This document shows positions 24,607 to 34,681 of a DNA stretch of 64,000 nt, in pieces (position 1 is the stretch's first letter; each line of letters begins with the position of its first letter). The position numbers were made by a program, and so were the translations under genes. This stretch comes from Streptomyces sp. WM4235 (GTDB taxonomy: Bacteria > Actinomycetota > Actinomycetes > Streptomycetales > Streptomycetaceae), in NCBI RefSeq assembly GCF_001279725.1, contig NZ_LGDE01000238.1, positions 3,934-67,933 on the forward strand, written 5' to 3'. The notes below the pieces were generated by a model. It saw nothing but the letters and a program-made list of their open reading frames with translations. It made no database searches and had not been told where the DNA came from.

Positions 24607-25834
24607 CCGCGCCCGGCGCCCCTCCGCCCGGGGACCCGCCCGTACGGGTCGGGGGCGGCGCGCCCGGACCGGTCCCCGCCGGCCGCTCGGAGCCCGCGAC
24701 GACGAGGGAGCGGGACGGGAGGGACATCGAGCGGGCCCACAGGGAGAGCACCAAAGGCAGCGCCAGGTACCCGAAGCGGCCCGCCGGGGCCAAGAGGAAG
24801 GCCAGGGTGAGACCGATCGCGAGGCGGTCGGCGGCGGCCCGCAGCGTCCGGGGCGGACGCGACACCAGGGACGCGGCCACGCCGAGAGCGCCCACCACGA
24901 GCAGACCCGTCGTCAGGTACCAGCCCCACGGCCCGAGTTCCGCCAGCAGATGCCCCGGCAGAGGGCTGCTCGCCGGGGTCGGCACCTCGGCCCGGCCCGT
25001 GGGGAAGGCGAACACCTGCCCCCACATCTGCGCCGGCTGGAGCAGCGCGCTCGGCAGCACCAGCGCGGCCGTCCCCGAGACCGCCACGAGGGCGCAGCGC
25101 ACCGCGGCCCGCCTGCCCCGAGCGGCCGCGAGGACGGCGACCGCCACCGCCACCGCGGGCAGCGCCGTCCACTTCAGCGCGCACGCCCCGGCGAGGGCCG
25201 CTCCGGCGAGCGCGGGCCGGCCGGCCACGGCAGCCGCCAGGGCCAGGCAGCACAGCCCGGTCAGCGGCAGGTCGACGCCGCTCACGACCAGCGGCAGCGC
25301 CAGGACAGGCGAGGCCACCAGGACGGGCAGCAGGCCCCCCGGCTCCGCGCCCACGACCCGGCGCCCCGCCCACAAGGCGGCGAACAGGGCCGCCGCACAC
25401 CACAGTCGGGCGTCGCCCGGCGGGCCGGGCAGCACGCCGGGGATGCCGAAGGCCGCCATCCCCGGCAGGTACGGGGTGTAGTCCTCGACCCGCGCCGGGC
25501 GGTCGATGTAGATCCGCCCGGAGTCCAGGAGGAGGCGCCCGGACCGCTCGATGACCGCCACCTCGCTCTGCCCCTGCCCGGTCAGCACCAGCCACAGCAG
25601 CGGGACGGCCACGGCGCCCGTCAGGGCCACCGCGACGGCCGCCCCCGGCCGGCGGGCGGTGAGGCAGGCCGCTCCGAGGTAGCCGAGGGCCGCGCACCAG
25701 CCCCAGAGCCGATGCGGGGCGAGGGTGGAGAACAGCGGGAAGCACAGGGCCCACGCGGCCGCGAGCAGCCACAGTGCGGTCATTCGGCGCGCGGTCCACC
25801 AGGAGCCGGGGGAAGGGGTCGGGGAAGGGGTCAT
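24524..25834 (-). CDS. GT87-like membrane glycosyltransferase (DUF2029)
   Basis: A 436-residue integral membrane protein with about ten hydrophobic segments and a proline-rich N-terminus and C-terminus. The early periplasmic loop contains DRPARVEDYTPYLPGM, where acidic residues of polyprenol-phosphate-dependent mannosyltransferases usually sit. The family transfers sugars from polyprenyl-phosphate donors to lipoglycans or proteins. ATG 25834 is the first good start after the metG terminator. The C-terminal 27 codons overlap the response regulator gene in antisense, and the last 60 residues are low-complexity, possibly a later extension. Confidence 0.65.
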   Translation of the reverse strand: MTPSPTPSPGSWWTARRMTALWLLAAAWALCFPLFSTLAPHRLWGWCAALGYLGAACLTARRPGAAVAVALTGAVAVPLLWLVLTGQGQSEVAVIERSGRLLLDSGRIYIDRPARVEDYTPYLPGMAAFGIPGVLPGPPGDARLWCAAALFAALWAGRRVVGAEPGGLLPVLVASPVLALPLVVSGVDLPLTGLCCLALAAAVAGRPALAGAALAGACALKWTALPAVAVAVAVLAAARGRRAAVRCALVAVSGTAALVLPSALLQPAQMWGQVFAFPTGRAEVPTPASSPLPGHLLAELGPWGWYLTTGLLVVGALGVAASLVSRPPRTLRAAADRLAIGLTLAFLLAPAGRFGYLALPLVLSLWARSMSLPSRSLVVAGSERPAGTGPGAPPPTRTGGSPGGGAPGAVRPVRPAGGPVRPGRDGSPPSGPGPAS

Positions 25835-25931
25835 GGGTCCATTGCAGCCGTGCTCCCCCGGCGGGGTCTGCACGCCCAAGTGGACACTTCGGGGTGGGGT
25901 TTCCCCTACTCCCGGTCCGCGCCGGACACGG

Positions 25932-25967
25932 GTGAGGGGCGCGACCCGTACGGGTCGCGCCCCTCAC
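25932..25967 (-). terminator. 36-bp perfect palindrome terminating metG
   Basis: A perfect 36-base palindrome centred on GTAC at 25948-25951 with arms beginning GTGAGGGGCGCGACCC. It sits 18 bases after the metG stop. Such a stable GC stem without a T-run is a typical streptomycete terminator and would also block transcription entering from the GT87 side. Confidence 0.75.
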
Positions 25968-25985
25968 TCGGTGAAGCGGTGGGCC

Positions 25986-27701
25986 TCAGGCCTCCGGAGA
26001 GCCGCCGAAGCGCTCCCGGTACGAATCCAGGTCCTCTTCGGTGATCTTCGCGAAGAGCACCGGCGGCACGGTGAACGGCGTGCCGGCCGGAACCGCGTCC
26101 AGCGACCTGGCCTGCTCCGGGGTCACCCACGTCGCCGTGTCCTCGGCGAGCGTGAACGCGGAGCGCATGGCGCGCGCCGAGGACGGGATGAACGGCTCGG
26201 AGACCACCGAGTAGAGGTGGATGAGGTTCATCGCGGTCCGCAGGGTGAGCGCCGCACCCTCGGGGTCGGTCTTGATCTCCAGCCAGGGGGCCTTCTCCTC
26301 CAGGTAGGAGTTTCCGGCCGACCACAGGGCACGCAGCGCCGCCGCCGCCTTGCGGTACTGGAGGGTCTCCATGTGGCCCTCGTACTCGGCGAGCAGCTCG
26401 GCGATCTGCCCGCCCAGCTTCGCCTCGGCCTCGCCGGCCGCGTTGCCCGCGGGGACGTCGTCGCCGAAGCGCTTGCGCGAGAAGGACAACACGCGGTTGA
26501 CGAAGTTGCCGAGGGTGTCGGCGAGGTCCTTGTTGACCGTGGCGGTGAAGTGCTCCCACGTGAAGGACGAGTCGTCCGACTCGGGGGCGTTGGCGATGAG
26601 GAAGTAGCGCCAGTAGTCGGCCGGGAGGATCTCCAGCGCGTGGTCGGTGAAGACGCCGCGCTTCTGCGAGGTGGAGAACTTGCCGCCGTAGTACGTCAGC
26701 CAGTTGAAGGCCTTGACGTAGTCGACCTTCTTCCACGGCTCGCGGGTGCCGAGTTCGGTGGCCGGGAACATCACCGTGTGGAACGGGACGTTGTCCTTGG
26801 CCATGAACTGGGTGTACCGGACGTCCTCGGCCTCGTACCACCACGCCTTGTAGTCGCGGTTCGCCGGGTCGGCGTCCGCCCACTCCTTGGTGGAGGCGAT
26901 GTACTCGATCGGCGCGTCGAACCAGACGTAGAAGACCTTGCCCTCGGCGGCCAGCTCGGGCCAGGTGTCGGCGGGGACGGGAACGCCCCAGTCGAGGTCA
27001 CGGGTGATGGCGCGGTCGTGCAGGCCCTCGGTCAGCCACTTGCGGGCGATCGAGGAGGCCAGCTGCGGCCACTCCTCCTCGTGCTCCGCCACCCAGGCCT
27101 CGACCTCGACCTGGAGCTTGGACTGGAGGAGGAAGAGGTGCTTGGTCTCGCGGACCTCCAGCTCGGTGGAGCCGGAGATCGCGGAGCGGGGCTCGATCAG
27201 GTCCGTGGGGTCCAGGACGCGGGTGCAGTTCTCGCACTGGTCGCCGCGGGCCTTGTCGTAGCCGCAGTGGGGGCAGGTGCCCTCGACGTAGCGGTCCGGC
27301 AGGAAGCGGCCGTCGACCGGCGAGTACACCTGCCGGATCGCCCGCTCCTCGATGAAGCCGTTCTCCTGGAGCCGCCGCGCGAAGTGCTGGGTGATCTCGG
27401 CGTTCTGCCGCGAGGAGCTGCGGCCGAAGTAGTCGAAGGACAGCTCGAAGCCGTCGTAGACCGCCTTCTGGGCGTCGTGCGCCTGCGCACAGAACTCGGA
27501 GACCGAGAGACCGGCCGCCTTGGCGGCGAGTTCGGCGGGGGTGCCGTGCTCGTCGGTGGCGCAGATGTAGAGGACGTCGTGGCCGCGCTGGCGGAGGTAC
27601 CGGGAGTACACATCCGCCGGAAGCATCGACCCGACCATGTTGCCCAGGTGCTTGATCCCGTTGATGTAGGGAAGCGCGCTGGTGATCAGGTGTCGAGCCA
27701 T
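25986..27701 (-). CDS. metG: Methionyl-tRNA synthetase
   Basis: A 571-residue class I aminoacyl-tRNA synthetase that charges tRNA-Met. The HIGH-type motif is seen as HLGN (residues 18-21), the KMSKS-type loop as KFSTS near 340, and the zinc knuckle as CPHCGY and CENC between about 142 and 158. The catalytic core block [13 protein letters not shown] is typical of MetRS. The C-terminal anticodon-binding helical domain is present, but there is no extra tRNA-binding appendage. ATG 27701 is preferred over ATGs at 27716 and 27725 because [14 protein letters not shown] is the conserved N-terminus. A 283-base gap upstream holds its promoter. Confidence 0.95.
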   Translation of the reverse strand: MARHLITSALPYINGIKHLGNMVGSMLPADVYSRYLRQRGHDVLYICATDEHGTPAELAAKAAGLSVSEFCAQAHDAQKAVYDGFELSFDYFGRSSSRQNAEITQHFARRLQENGFIEERAIRQVYSPVDGRFLPDRYVEGTCPHCGYDKARGDQCENCTRVLDPTDLIEPRSAISGSTELEVRETKHLFLLQSKLQVEVEAWVAEHEEEWPQLASSIARKWLTEGLHDRAITRDLDWGVPVPADTWPELAAEGKVFYVWFDAPIEYIASTKEWADADPANRDYKAWWYEAEDVRYTQFMAKDNVPFHTVMFPATELGTREPWKKVDYVKAFNWLTYYGGKFSTSQKRGVFTDHALEILPADYWRYFLIANAPESDDSSFTWEHFTATVNKDLADTLGNFVNRVLSFSRKRFGDDVPAGNAAGEAEAKLGGQIAELLAEYEGHMETLQYRKAAAALRALWSAGNSYLEEKAPWLEIKTDPEGAALTLRTAMNLIHLYSVVSEPFIPSSARAMRSAFTLAEDTATWVTPEQARSLDAVPAGTPFTVPPVLFAKITEEDLDSYRERFGGSPEA

Positions 27702-27837
27702 CCTCGGATGCTCCATTCGTTTCATTTGTACGGATTTACGCGTGACGACCCGCGGTGACGGATCGTGATGCTGTTCATCGTATCGAACCGCCCAGAGGCG
27801 CCGTCCCGCATTCTTCACGGGTGGACCGAACACAAAA

Positions 27838-27871
27838 GCGAGGACAGTGACCTCTGCGTCACGGCCCTCGC
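27838..27871 (-). terminator. Hairpin between the sigma-like membrane gene and metG
   Basis: GCGAGG (27838-27843) pairs with CCTCGC (27866-27871), and inside it GTGAC pairs with GTCAC across six bases, with a small internal bulge. Located 114 bases after the upstream gene's stop, it could end that transcript before the metG promoter. Confidence 0.4.
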
Positions 27872-27984
27872 GATGGGGCCATGCTACAGCCGGGGGGCCG
27901 GGGCCCCGACCGGTGGCCGCGGGGTGGACGGCCGCGCCGAACGGGTCCCGCCCCCGGTCCGGCCCGGGCCCGCGGTCCCGGCGT

Positions 27985-29958
27985 TCAGTCCCGGCCGCCG
28001 GCCGCGCCGTCGAGCGCGGTGATCCCGGCGCCGCTCGCCAGCCTTCCGGTCAGCGTGACCGCGGCGCCCCGGGCGCCGGCCGGAGCGGCGAGACTGCGTC
28101 CCTTGCTCTCCGCGCGGACCGCGCCGGTCGCGGTGATCGCCGTGACCTCCCGGCTGCCGGCGGCGAGCTGGTACCAGCGGCCGGCCGGGGAGCGCCAGCG
28201 GGTGCCCGCGAGCAGGTGCTGTCCGAAGCGCCCGCAGGCGGCGGTGGCCCGCGCCCGCGCCACGTCCTGCGGCGGCCCCGAGGGCGGGCGCAGTTGTACG
28301 AGCACGTCCCCGGGGCCGGCCCAGCCGGAGGCCCGGGTGCAGGACCAGACGGCCCGACCGCCTCCGTCGGGGAGTTCCGGGTCGGCGAAGTCCCAGATGT
28401 TGACGGCGCGCACCCCGGCGCCGGGGAGTTCCCGCAACCGGCAGGCGACCGGCGCCCAGGCGGCCCGGGCGGCCGTTCCGGTGGCCTCGCGCGGTTGCCG
28501 GGCGGGCACGGCGCCGGGTCCGGTGGGCAGCGGTGTGTAGGTGAGGTGCACGGGGGTGAGCGCGCCCAGGTCGGCGAGGACGAAGGCGTGCTTCTCCACG
28601 ATGCGGGCGGAGGAGGTCAGTTCCAGTGCGGGCCAGGTGTCGCAGGCGCCCGCGGCGCGGGGCACCGCGGTGGGCGCGGTGACCCCGTCGGCGGCGACGT
28701 CCAGGGGTTTCGCCGGGTCCCCGGCCCGTGTCAGGTCGCGGGTGCCGGCCTTGGCGATCCACGGTGCGAGCAGGTACCGGGCGGCCGTGCCGGTGCGGCC
28801 GAGGCTGAGCGCGGCGGCCGTGGTGACCCCGGACTCGTCGGTACGGGCGAACGCGAGCTCTCGGGCTCGCGGCCCTTCGGCGGCCTCGGCGTAGCGGACG
28901 ACCCGGTCCGCGTCGAGCAGGAGCACCACGGCCCGGCCGTCGCTGTCCCCCGCGTACAGCAACTGGGGCGGGCGGGCCGGCGGGTCCGTGGGCGTCCCCG
29001 GCGCGGCCGTCACCGGCACCTCGCGCGGTCGGGCCGCCCACGTGCCCAGGGCCCGGGCGAGCAGGGCCCGGTCGGCGGCGCGACCGCCCCGGGCGGGCCA
29101 GGCGGTGAAGTCGACCCGGGCGGTGTCGGCCCAGGCGTCGGCCGGCACCCTGACCAGCCGTGCGGGGTCCAGTGCCCCGGCGGCCACCGGACCGGCGAGC
29201 GGCCGGACGTCGGGCGACCGCGACGCGGTGTGGGCGGCCAGGACCCCGCCGACGACGGCGAGCGCGGCCGTCGCGGCCCATACGGCCCGGACCCGGCGGC
29301 GGCGGCGCAGCAGGTCGGTGGGGCGGGCGCTGACCACGCTGGCGTCGAACTCCGGGTTCCGCAGGGCCTCCGGGAGCGCCTCCCCCGCGCGGGACCCGCC
29401 GTCCGGGTCGGCGGTGTCCCCCGCGGGGACCGCCATCGCCTCCCGGACGGCGTCCGCCGGGTCGGCGGCGCCGGCCGCGCGGAGCAGTCGTACGACGCTC
29501 TCCTCGGGCAGGCCGTCCAGCCGGTGCAGCACGAAGGCGGCTCGCACCGGGGCGGACGCGCCGGCCAGCAGTCGGGCGGCCTCGTCGATCCCGCCGGCCG
29601 GGGGCCACAGCCTCAGCCCCCACACGAAGGGCGGGGCGGGTGGCCAGGAGAGCCGGGCCAGGGCGGCGCGGGTCCGACCGGCCCGGGCGAGGGAGGCGCG
29701 GAGCACGCGTACCCGCACGTCCTCCAGCGGGGCGCCGGGGTCGTCGGGACCGCCCGGACCGTCGGCCCCGGTGCCTCCTCCCCCGGTGTGCGGGAGCGCG
29801 CGCTGCACGGCCTTGTGTGCCAGCAGTACGCGGGTGTGCCGCCCCGATGTCCCGGGGAGCGTCACGTAGGCGAGCCGTACCAGTCGGGGGTACTGCTCGA
29901 CGATGACCGCCTCGGCCTGCTCGACTGCGGTGGTACCGAATCGCTGTGATGTGCCCAC
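27985..29958 (-). CDS. Membrane-anchored protein with degenerate sigma-70-like N-terminus
   Basis: A 657-residue protein. Residues about 12-58 ([20 protein letters not shown], then [12 protein letters not shown]) resemble ECF sigma region 2. Residues 133-175 ([20 protein letters not shown]) resemble region 4, but residues that contact DNA are not evident. A basic patch RRRRR (218-222) precedes one membrane helix (225-243). The remaining 410 residues should lie outside the cell and have about eight cysteines and no recognised domain. The chain thus looks like a sigma factor turned into a tethered receptor. The GTG start is uncertain. It is divergent from a genuine sigma-like gene 254 bases away. 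Confidence 0.55.
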   Translation of the reverse strand: MGTSQRFGTTAVEQAEAVIVEQYPRLVRLAYVTLPGTSGRHTRVLLAHKAVQRALPHTGGGGTGADGPGGPDDPGAPLEDVRVRVLRASLARAGRTRAALARLSWPPAPPFVWGLRLWPPAGGIDEAARLLAGASAPVRAAFVLHRLDGLPEESVVRLLRAAGAADPADAVREAMAVPAGDTADPDGGSRAGEALPEALRNPEFDASVVSARPTDLLRRRRRVRAVWAATAALAVVGGVLAAHTASRSPDVRPLAGPVAAGALDPARLVRVPADAWADTARVDFTAWPARGGRAADRALLARALGTWAARPREVPVTAAPGTPTDPPARPPQLLYAGDSDGRAVVLLLDADRVVRYAEAAEGPRARELAFARTDESGVTTAAALSLGRTGTAARYLLAPWIAKAGTRDLTRAGDPAKPLDVAADGVTAPTAVPRAAGACDTWPALELTSSARIVEKHAFVLADLGALTPVHLTYTPLPTGPGAVPARQPREATGTAARAAWAPVACRLRELPGAGVRAVNIWDFADPELPDGGGRAVWSCTRASGWAGPGDVLVQLRPPSGPPQDVARARATAACGRFGQHLLAGTRWRSPAGRWYQLAAGSREVTAITATGAVRAESKGRSLAAPAGARGAAVTLTGRLASGAGITALDGAAGGRD

Positions 29959-30212
29959 GCTCCGACAAACGAGTGAATCTTGGGATGGTCACACGTGGTG
30001 CGCGGTGGGCGCGGTGCCGGAGGGGCCGGCACGCGAACGGCATATGCGTATGCGCCGGTTGAGGGGCGGCTCGATCGAAGTTGGTCGCAAGTCGATCACC
30101 ACTGTGCCGATTGCTTCCAGCTTTCTTCTATACGCCCTCCGAGTGCGCCCGCGCTGACACGCTGGCGGTGCGAGCGCCCAGGGGATGAGGGCTCAGGGGA
30201 TGGGGTGGAGCG

Positions 30213-30806
30213 GTGAACGATGGCGGACCGGAGGAGCCCGGCGGTGCCGTGGGGCTGCCGAGCCGGCGACGGCAGCCGACTCCGATGACCCAGTGGGATC
30301 CGCCCGCGCGCCTGTCGTACTGGGCCTTCCACACCAACCGGCGGCCCGCCTACATGCGGTTCGCCTACCTCCAGCTGGGCTCCGACGCCGCCGCCGAGGA
30401 CGCGGTGGACGCCACCTTCGACACGCTCATGAACGACTGGCTCCGCATGCTGCACATGGACCGCCTGGACGCCTACGCCTGGACCGTCCTCAAACAACGG
30501 ATCGTCGATCGACAGCACCGGCGCGTCCCGTGCCCCCGGCCGATGGACATCAGCGCCTTCGAGGCGGCGCTCAAGGAAGCCCACTGCGATCACTACGAGG
30601 TGCTGACCGACACCATCCGCTTCTACTCGGCCGTCTCGCGGCTCGCCGAACGGCAGCGGGACACCGTGATGCTGCGGTACGGCCTCCAGTGCACCCCCGG
30701 GGAGGCCGCCTCGGTGATGGGTGTCGACGAGGCCACGGTCCGCTCGCAGCTCGGCCAGGCGCACCGTCGACTCGCCCGGCTGCTCGACGCGTCCGTCGAG
30801 TCATGA
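30213..30806 (+). CDS. ECF-type RNA polymerase sigma factor
   Basis: A 197-residue protein. Region 2 is visible near residues 35-95 (YMRFAYLQLGSDAAAEDAVD, then AWTVLKQRIVDR). Region 4 has a helix-turn-helix near 150-190 (LAERQRDTVMLRYGLQCTPG, then ASVMGVDEATVRSQLGQAHR). It should recruit RNA polymerase to a small set of promoters. GTG 30213 has GGAG four bases upstream. It is translationally coupled (ATGA overlap) to a large winged-helix protein that may control it, since no short anti-sigma gene is present. Confidence 0.82.
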   Translation: MNDGGPEEPGGAVGLPSRRRQPTPMTQWDPPARLSYWAFHTNRRPAYMRFAYLQLGSDAAAEDAVDATFDTLMNDWLRMLHMDRLDAYAWTVLKQRIVDRQHRRVPCPRPMDISAFEAALKEAHCDHYEVLTDTIRFYSAVSRLAERQRDTVMLRYGLQCTPGEAASVMGVDEATVRSQLGQAHRRLARLLDASVES

Positions 30807-32632
30807 GGCCGCGCGAGAGCCGGGACCGCGACGGAACCCCTCGCTCCCTGGCCGAGTTCCTGGCCCGGGCGGGCGTCCGCGACCGCTACCCGCACTACGA
30901 CCTCGGCGCGGCCGAGGCCCGGTTGCTGCGCTTCCCCCGGACGCCCGCCGGCCGCGCACGGCGCGGTTCCCCCCTGGGCTGGAGCGATCCGGCCCGGGAC
31001 GTGCCGCTCGACGCCGAGCGGGCCCGGCGCGACCTGAAGTCGGCCTGCCTGGGCGCCGTGTGCGATCCGAACGCGGAGGCCAGGCTCGCCTCCTTCGCCC
31101 GCGGCGGGCACACCGACCTGGCCGGCGCGGTGGTCTTCGGCTGCCTGCTGCACCTGTCCGGTCTCCGCGAAGGGGCCAGGTTCTGGTGGCAGTTCGCGGC
31201 CGGCTCCGGGCGGGCCCGGACCGCGGCGGCCGCCTACTGCCTTTTCCTCGACCACTCCCGGCGCGGCGAGCACCACGACGCCCGCGTCTGGGCCCGGGAG
31301 CTGGGCCGCCGCGGGTACCGGCCCGCCGGCCACCGGGAGCTGCGCGAGGTCCGGCTGTGCGCGCAGGCGGCCGTCCTGCGCTACGTGGACCAGCTCGACG
31401 ATCCCGACCTGGGACCGGTGCCGCTGCCCAAGCCGGGGCTGACGACCGTGCTGGCGGCGTTCCGCCCCGCGCCTGCGCCGCCCGCCCCCGCCGCACCGGG
31501 CGTCGGCCCGCCGCGCCGGCCGCCCCTCACCGGGGCCTCCCGTGCCGGCGGATCGCTCGGCGCGGCGGGCGAGGCCCTCGCGCAGGCCCGCCGCGCGCTG
31601 GCCGTCGTACGCGTACTGGAACGTCGCCCGCTGGGCGTGCGGACCTGCCAACTGGGGCGTGAATCGGGCCTGTCCGAAGCGGAGCTCGCGCCACTGCTGT
31701 CGATGCTGTGCGAGGAGGGGTACGCCTGCCGGCCCGGCGCGGGGGTCTTCGGCCGCGGACCGGCCCTGGACCGGCTCGCCGCCCCGGGCCTCGCGGGCCT
31801 CGCGGAGCAGCTCCGGCGTGCCCTGGCACGGGAAGGCTCGGGGGCCGCCGTCCACCTCGGCCGGCACCCGGACGAGGAGGCCCGGATCCCGCGGCCGGCG
31901 GACGGGCCCGGTATGCCGACGGGGTGGCGGTGGCCGGACTTCCGCGCCGGCGCGCACACGGCCGGCGTCGGGGAGTGCCCGTTCACCCGGTTCGACCACG
32001 AACTCGGCACGGACCACGTGGCGCGGCTCCGCCCGGCCCGGCCGACGCCGTCGGCCGTCATCACCGACGGCCGCGTCCTGTTCCATGCCCTCGACCCGAT
32101 GGCGCCGGGCGTCCCGGTCCTCGATCTGCGTGCCTGCTCCCCCGGGGCCGGCTGCCCGGTCGCGCCGATCGACAGCGCCGCCGCCGGCTGCCTCGCGCTG
32201 TCGCTGCCCGCGCCGCACGCGCAACGGCTGCGGCGCGCCGGCGACCTCCTGCGCCGCACGGCGGTCCCGGTGCTCCTGGCCCTCCTCCTGTCGGGCGCGA
32301 TCCCGGCGGACGCGCCCGCCGTGCGGGTTGACGTCACGGAGGCGGCGAACGCTCCGAGCCCCCCGGTCCCGCCGGTCTCGCCCGCCGGGATCACCCCGGA
32401 GACCCTGCGGCACCTGCGCAAGCTGTTCCGTACCCCGGTCGGCGGTGGCGCCGGCGCGGACGGCCCCCACCTGGTCAGCGACCCGGTCGCGGCGGCCGCG
32501 TACCTCTTCGACGCCGTACCGGAGGACGCCGAACGGCCGCGGCTGGCGCTCCCCCACACCTTCGCGCCGCTCACTCCCGGCAGCCTGACCGCGCCGGGAG
32601 GGCTGGTGGTGCTGGGGACGGACGAGACGTGA
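30803..32632 (+). CDS. Large helical protein with central winged-helix segment, coupled to the sigma gene
   Basis: A 609-residue protein, family not recognised. Residues about 85-175 consist of paired helices with the look of degenerate TPR repeats (FGCLLHLSGLREGARFWWQF and similar). A Pro/Ala linker follows near 220-245, then a wHTH-like stretch near 265-320 (VRVLERRPLGVRTCQLGRES, then LLSMLCEEGYACRPG). One hydrophobic segment near 485-500 (VPVLLALLLSGAI) could be a membrane span. Coupling to the sigma gene argues for a direct functional link, such as a regulator or anti-sigma partner. It converges with the kinase gene six bases after its stop. Confidence 0.5.
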   Translation: MRPRESRDRDGTPRSLAEFLARAGVRDRYPHYDLGAAEARLLRFPRTPAGRARRGSPLGWSDPARDVPLDAERARRDLKSACLGAVCDPNAEARLASFARGGHTDLAGAVVFGCLLHLSGLREGARFWWQFAAGSGRARTAAAAYCLFLDHSRRGEHHDARVWARELGRRGYRPAGHRELREVRLCAQAAVLRYVDQLDDPDLGPVPLPKPGLTTVLAAFRPAPAPPAPAAPGVGPPRRPPLTGASRAGGSLGAAGEALAQARRALAVVRVLERRPLGVRTCQLGRESGLSEAELAPLLSMLCEEGYACRPGAGVFGRGPALDRLAAPGLAGLAEQLRRALAREGSGAAVHLGRHPDEEARIPRPADGPGMPTGWRWPDFRAGAHTAGVGECPFTRFDHELGTDHVARLRPARPTPSAVITDGRVLFHALDPMAPGVPVLDLRACSPGAGCPVAPIDSAAAGCLALSLPAPHAQRLRRAGDLLRRTAVPVLLALLLSGAIPADAPAVRVDVTEAANAPSPPVPPVSPAGITPETLRHLRKLFRTPVGGGAGADGPHLVSDPVAAAAYLFDAVPEDAERPRLALPHTFAPLTPGSLTAPGGLVVLGTDET

Positions 32633-32638
32633 CGGGCC

Positions 32639-34312
32639 TCAGGCCGGTGGCACGAAGGAGTCCAGTGCCGCGTCGAAGTGGCTCCGCGCCTCGCCGAGCC
32701 GTCCCACGGGGGCGGAGACCCAGACGTCGTACATGCTGCCGTTCTCGTCCCAGCAGAGGTCGAAGGTGTGCCGGGCGCCCTCCGCCGCGGTGAAGCCGTT
32801 CCAGGTGAACTCCCACAGCGCGGCGGGCAGTCCGTTGTGGGTGGTCCGCACGATCGTGTTGTCGCGGTAGCCGGGATTGGTGTCGGGGCCGCCCGCGTCG
32901 GAGGTCTTCATCGCCGCGGGCGGTCCGCCGGCGACCGGCGGCGTCGACTTGATGCCGATACGGAAGGCCCCGTCCGGGGAGACGTAGAAGACCCGCTGGT
33001 CATCGGTGGTGCGCTGGTACCCCTGGGGCACGGCGAGGCTGAACCCCTCCCGGTCGACGACGGTGCGGTAGCCGGCGGGCGCGGGTTTCGTGGGCACGGA
33101 ACGCTCGGGCCGCGGGGTCCGCGCTTCCACGGGCGCGGGGGTCGCCGTGGGCGGGAGGACGGCGTTCGCGGGGCTCGGGGAGGCCGGGATCCCGGCCGCG
33201 GATCCGGGCGCGCCGGCCGGGGTCGTGGCGGCGGGGGCGGCCGTGTCGGTCCGCCCCCGCGACCCGTCGTCGAACAGCGAGGTCACGATCACGGTGGCGA
33301 CGACCGCCAGGACGACCAGGGCCACGACCAGCCCGATCCGCAGGGCCGGGCGGGCCGGGGCGGCGGCGGGGCCGGCCGGTCGAACCACGTGCTCGGTCGG
33401 GGAATAGCCGGGCGGGGTGCCGGTGCCGGGCGCCGCCTTCCGACCGGAGGTCCCGGCGGGCGGGGTCGCGGCGGCGGCCCGGTCGAGCAGGGGCACCTTG
33501 CCGGTGGCCACGTACGCCGACAGCAAGCGCTTCGTCTCGGCGGCGTCCAACCGTCGCTCCGGATCCCGGTCCAGCAGGCCGTGGATGACCGGCAGCAGCG
33601 GCCCCGCCTTCGCCGGCGGGCGGATCTCGTCGTGGACGACGGCGTGCAGCACCCCGCCGAGGGAGTCCCGGTGGAAGGGCGATTCCCCGGTCAGGGCCGC
33701 GCACAGCAGGGCGCCCAGTGACCACAGGTCGGATTCGGGTCCCGCCGCGGCGCCCTGCATGCGTTCGGGGGAGGTGTACTCGGGTGAGCCGACGAAGGCG
33801 CCGGTCTCGCTGATGGTCGTGGAGCCGGCGAGGTGGGCGATGCCGAAGTCGGTCAGGACCACCCGGTCGGTGTCGGCCTCCATCAGGACGTTGGCGGGCT
33901 TGACGTCCCGGTGGAGCACCCCGCGGGCGTGGGCCGCGGTCAGGGCGCCGAGCAGGGCGAGTCCGGTGCGGGCGGTCTCGGCGGGGTCCAGCGGGCCCGC
34001 GGCGGCGAGCCGGTCCGCGAGGGACCCGCCGTCGACGAGTTCCATCACGATGTACGGCCGCCCGTCGTCCTCCACCACGTCGTGGACGACGACCACGTGC
34101 GGATGCCGGACCTGCGCCACGGTGCGTGCCTCGCGCAGGGCTCCCGCGGCTTCCGTTCCGTCCCCGACGTGGAGTTCCTTGACGGCGACCGACCGTCCGA
34201 GCAGCTCGTCGGTCGCGCGCCAGACGGTCCCCATCCCGCCCCTGCCCAACCGCTCCTCCAGCCGGTAACGCCCGGCGACCACAGTCCTGTTGCGCGGATC
34301 GTGCTGCGACAC
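32639..34312 (-). CDS. Membrane Ser/Thr protein kinase (PknB-like)
   Basis: A 557-residue Hanks-type kinase. GRGGMGTVW (23-31), ATP-binding K45, catalytic HRDVKPAN (D136) and DFG (155-157) are all intact, as is the SPEY activation segment. A Pro/Ala linker leads to one membrane helix (about 326-346). The outer 200 residues contain a Pro/Thr-rich stalk and a globular domain ending DSFVPPA, without PASTA repeats. GTG 34312 is chosen because GGGGGAGAGAC lies directly upstream; an in-frame ATG at 34342 would add ten residues. It probably phosphorylates envelope or regulatory proteins. Confidence 0.88.
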   Translation of the reverse strand: MSQHDPRNRTVVAGRYRLEERLGRGGMGTVWRATDELLGRSVAVKELHVGDGTEAAGALREARTVAQVRHPHVVVVHDVVEDDGRPYIVMELVDGGSLADRLAAAGPLDPAETARTGLALLGALTAAHARGVLHRDVKPANVLMEADTDRVVLTDFGIAHLAGSTTISETGAFVGSPEYTSPERMQGAAAGPESDLWSLGALLCAALTGESPFHRDSLGGVLHAVVHDEIRPPAKAGPLLPVIHGLLDRDPERRLDAAETKRLLSAYVATGKVPLLDRAAAATPPAGTSGRKAAPGTGTPPGYSPTEHVVRPAGPAAAPARPALRIGLVVALVVLAVVATVIVTSLFDDGSRGRTDTAAPAATTPAGAPGSAAGIPASPSPANAVLPPTATPAPVEARTPRPERSVPTKPAPAGYRTVVDREGFSLAVPQGYQRTTDDQRVFYVSPDGAFRIGIKSTPPVAGGPPAAMKTSDAGGPDTNPGYRDNTIVRTTHNGLPAALWEFTWNGFTAAEGARHTFDLCWDENGSMYDVWVSAPVGRLGEARSHFDAALDSFVPPA

Positions 34313-34359
34313 GTCTCTCCCCCTCGCCCCGTTCAGGGCCATGATGCCGCACAACGCAA

Positions 34360-34383
34360 AAAGCCCCACCGAAGTGGGGCTTT
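34360..34383 (-). terminator. Terminator of the tRNA-Leu gene
   Basis: AAAGCCCCAC (34360-34369) and GTGGGGCTTT (34374-34383) form a ten-base stem with a four-base loop. Read on the minus strand the stem ends in TTTTT, a classic intrinsic terminator, five bases after the tRNA 3' end. Confidence 0.85.
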
Positions 34384-34388
34384 CGTGC

Positions 34389-34476
34389 TGGTGTCCGAGG
34401 GGGGACTTGAACCCCCACGCCCGATAAAGGGCACTAGCACCTCAAGCTAGCGCGTCTGCCATTCCGCCACCCGGAC
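34389..34476 (-). tRNA. tRNA-Leu (anticodon GAG)
   Basis: 88 nucleotides including an encoded CCA. The acceptor stem pairs GTCCGGG with CTCGGAC (one G-U), and the D arm has GCGGAATGGCAGACGC. The anticodon stem CTAGC/GCTAG encloses TTGAGGT, giving anticodon GAG for CTC and CTT codons. The long variable arm (TGCCCTTTATCGGGCG) marks a class II tRNA such as Leu, and the T arm reads GGGGGTTCAAGTCCCCC. A strong terminator follows. Confidence 0.95.
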
Positions 34477-34681
34477 CAGGTGGTCGGCCCCGGTTTCCCG
34501 CGGCGACATGGACAACAATAGCAGGGGATCGACGTGGTTCCGACCAGGTATTCGGCTCCCGTGGAATCCGACGCGCCGCGCTGACCTGCGGGCATACCCC
34601 GCGGGGCCTGACGAGACGGATCGTCTCTCCGCTCGGCCCGGGGATGGGCGGGCTCGCGTTCCCGTGAGCGGGTCGGGCCGG

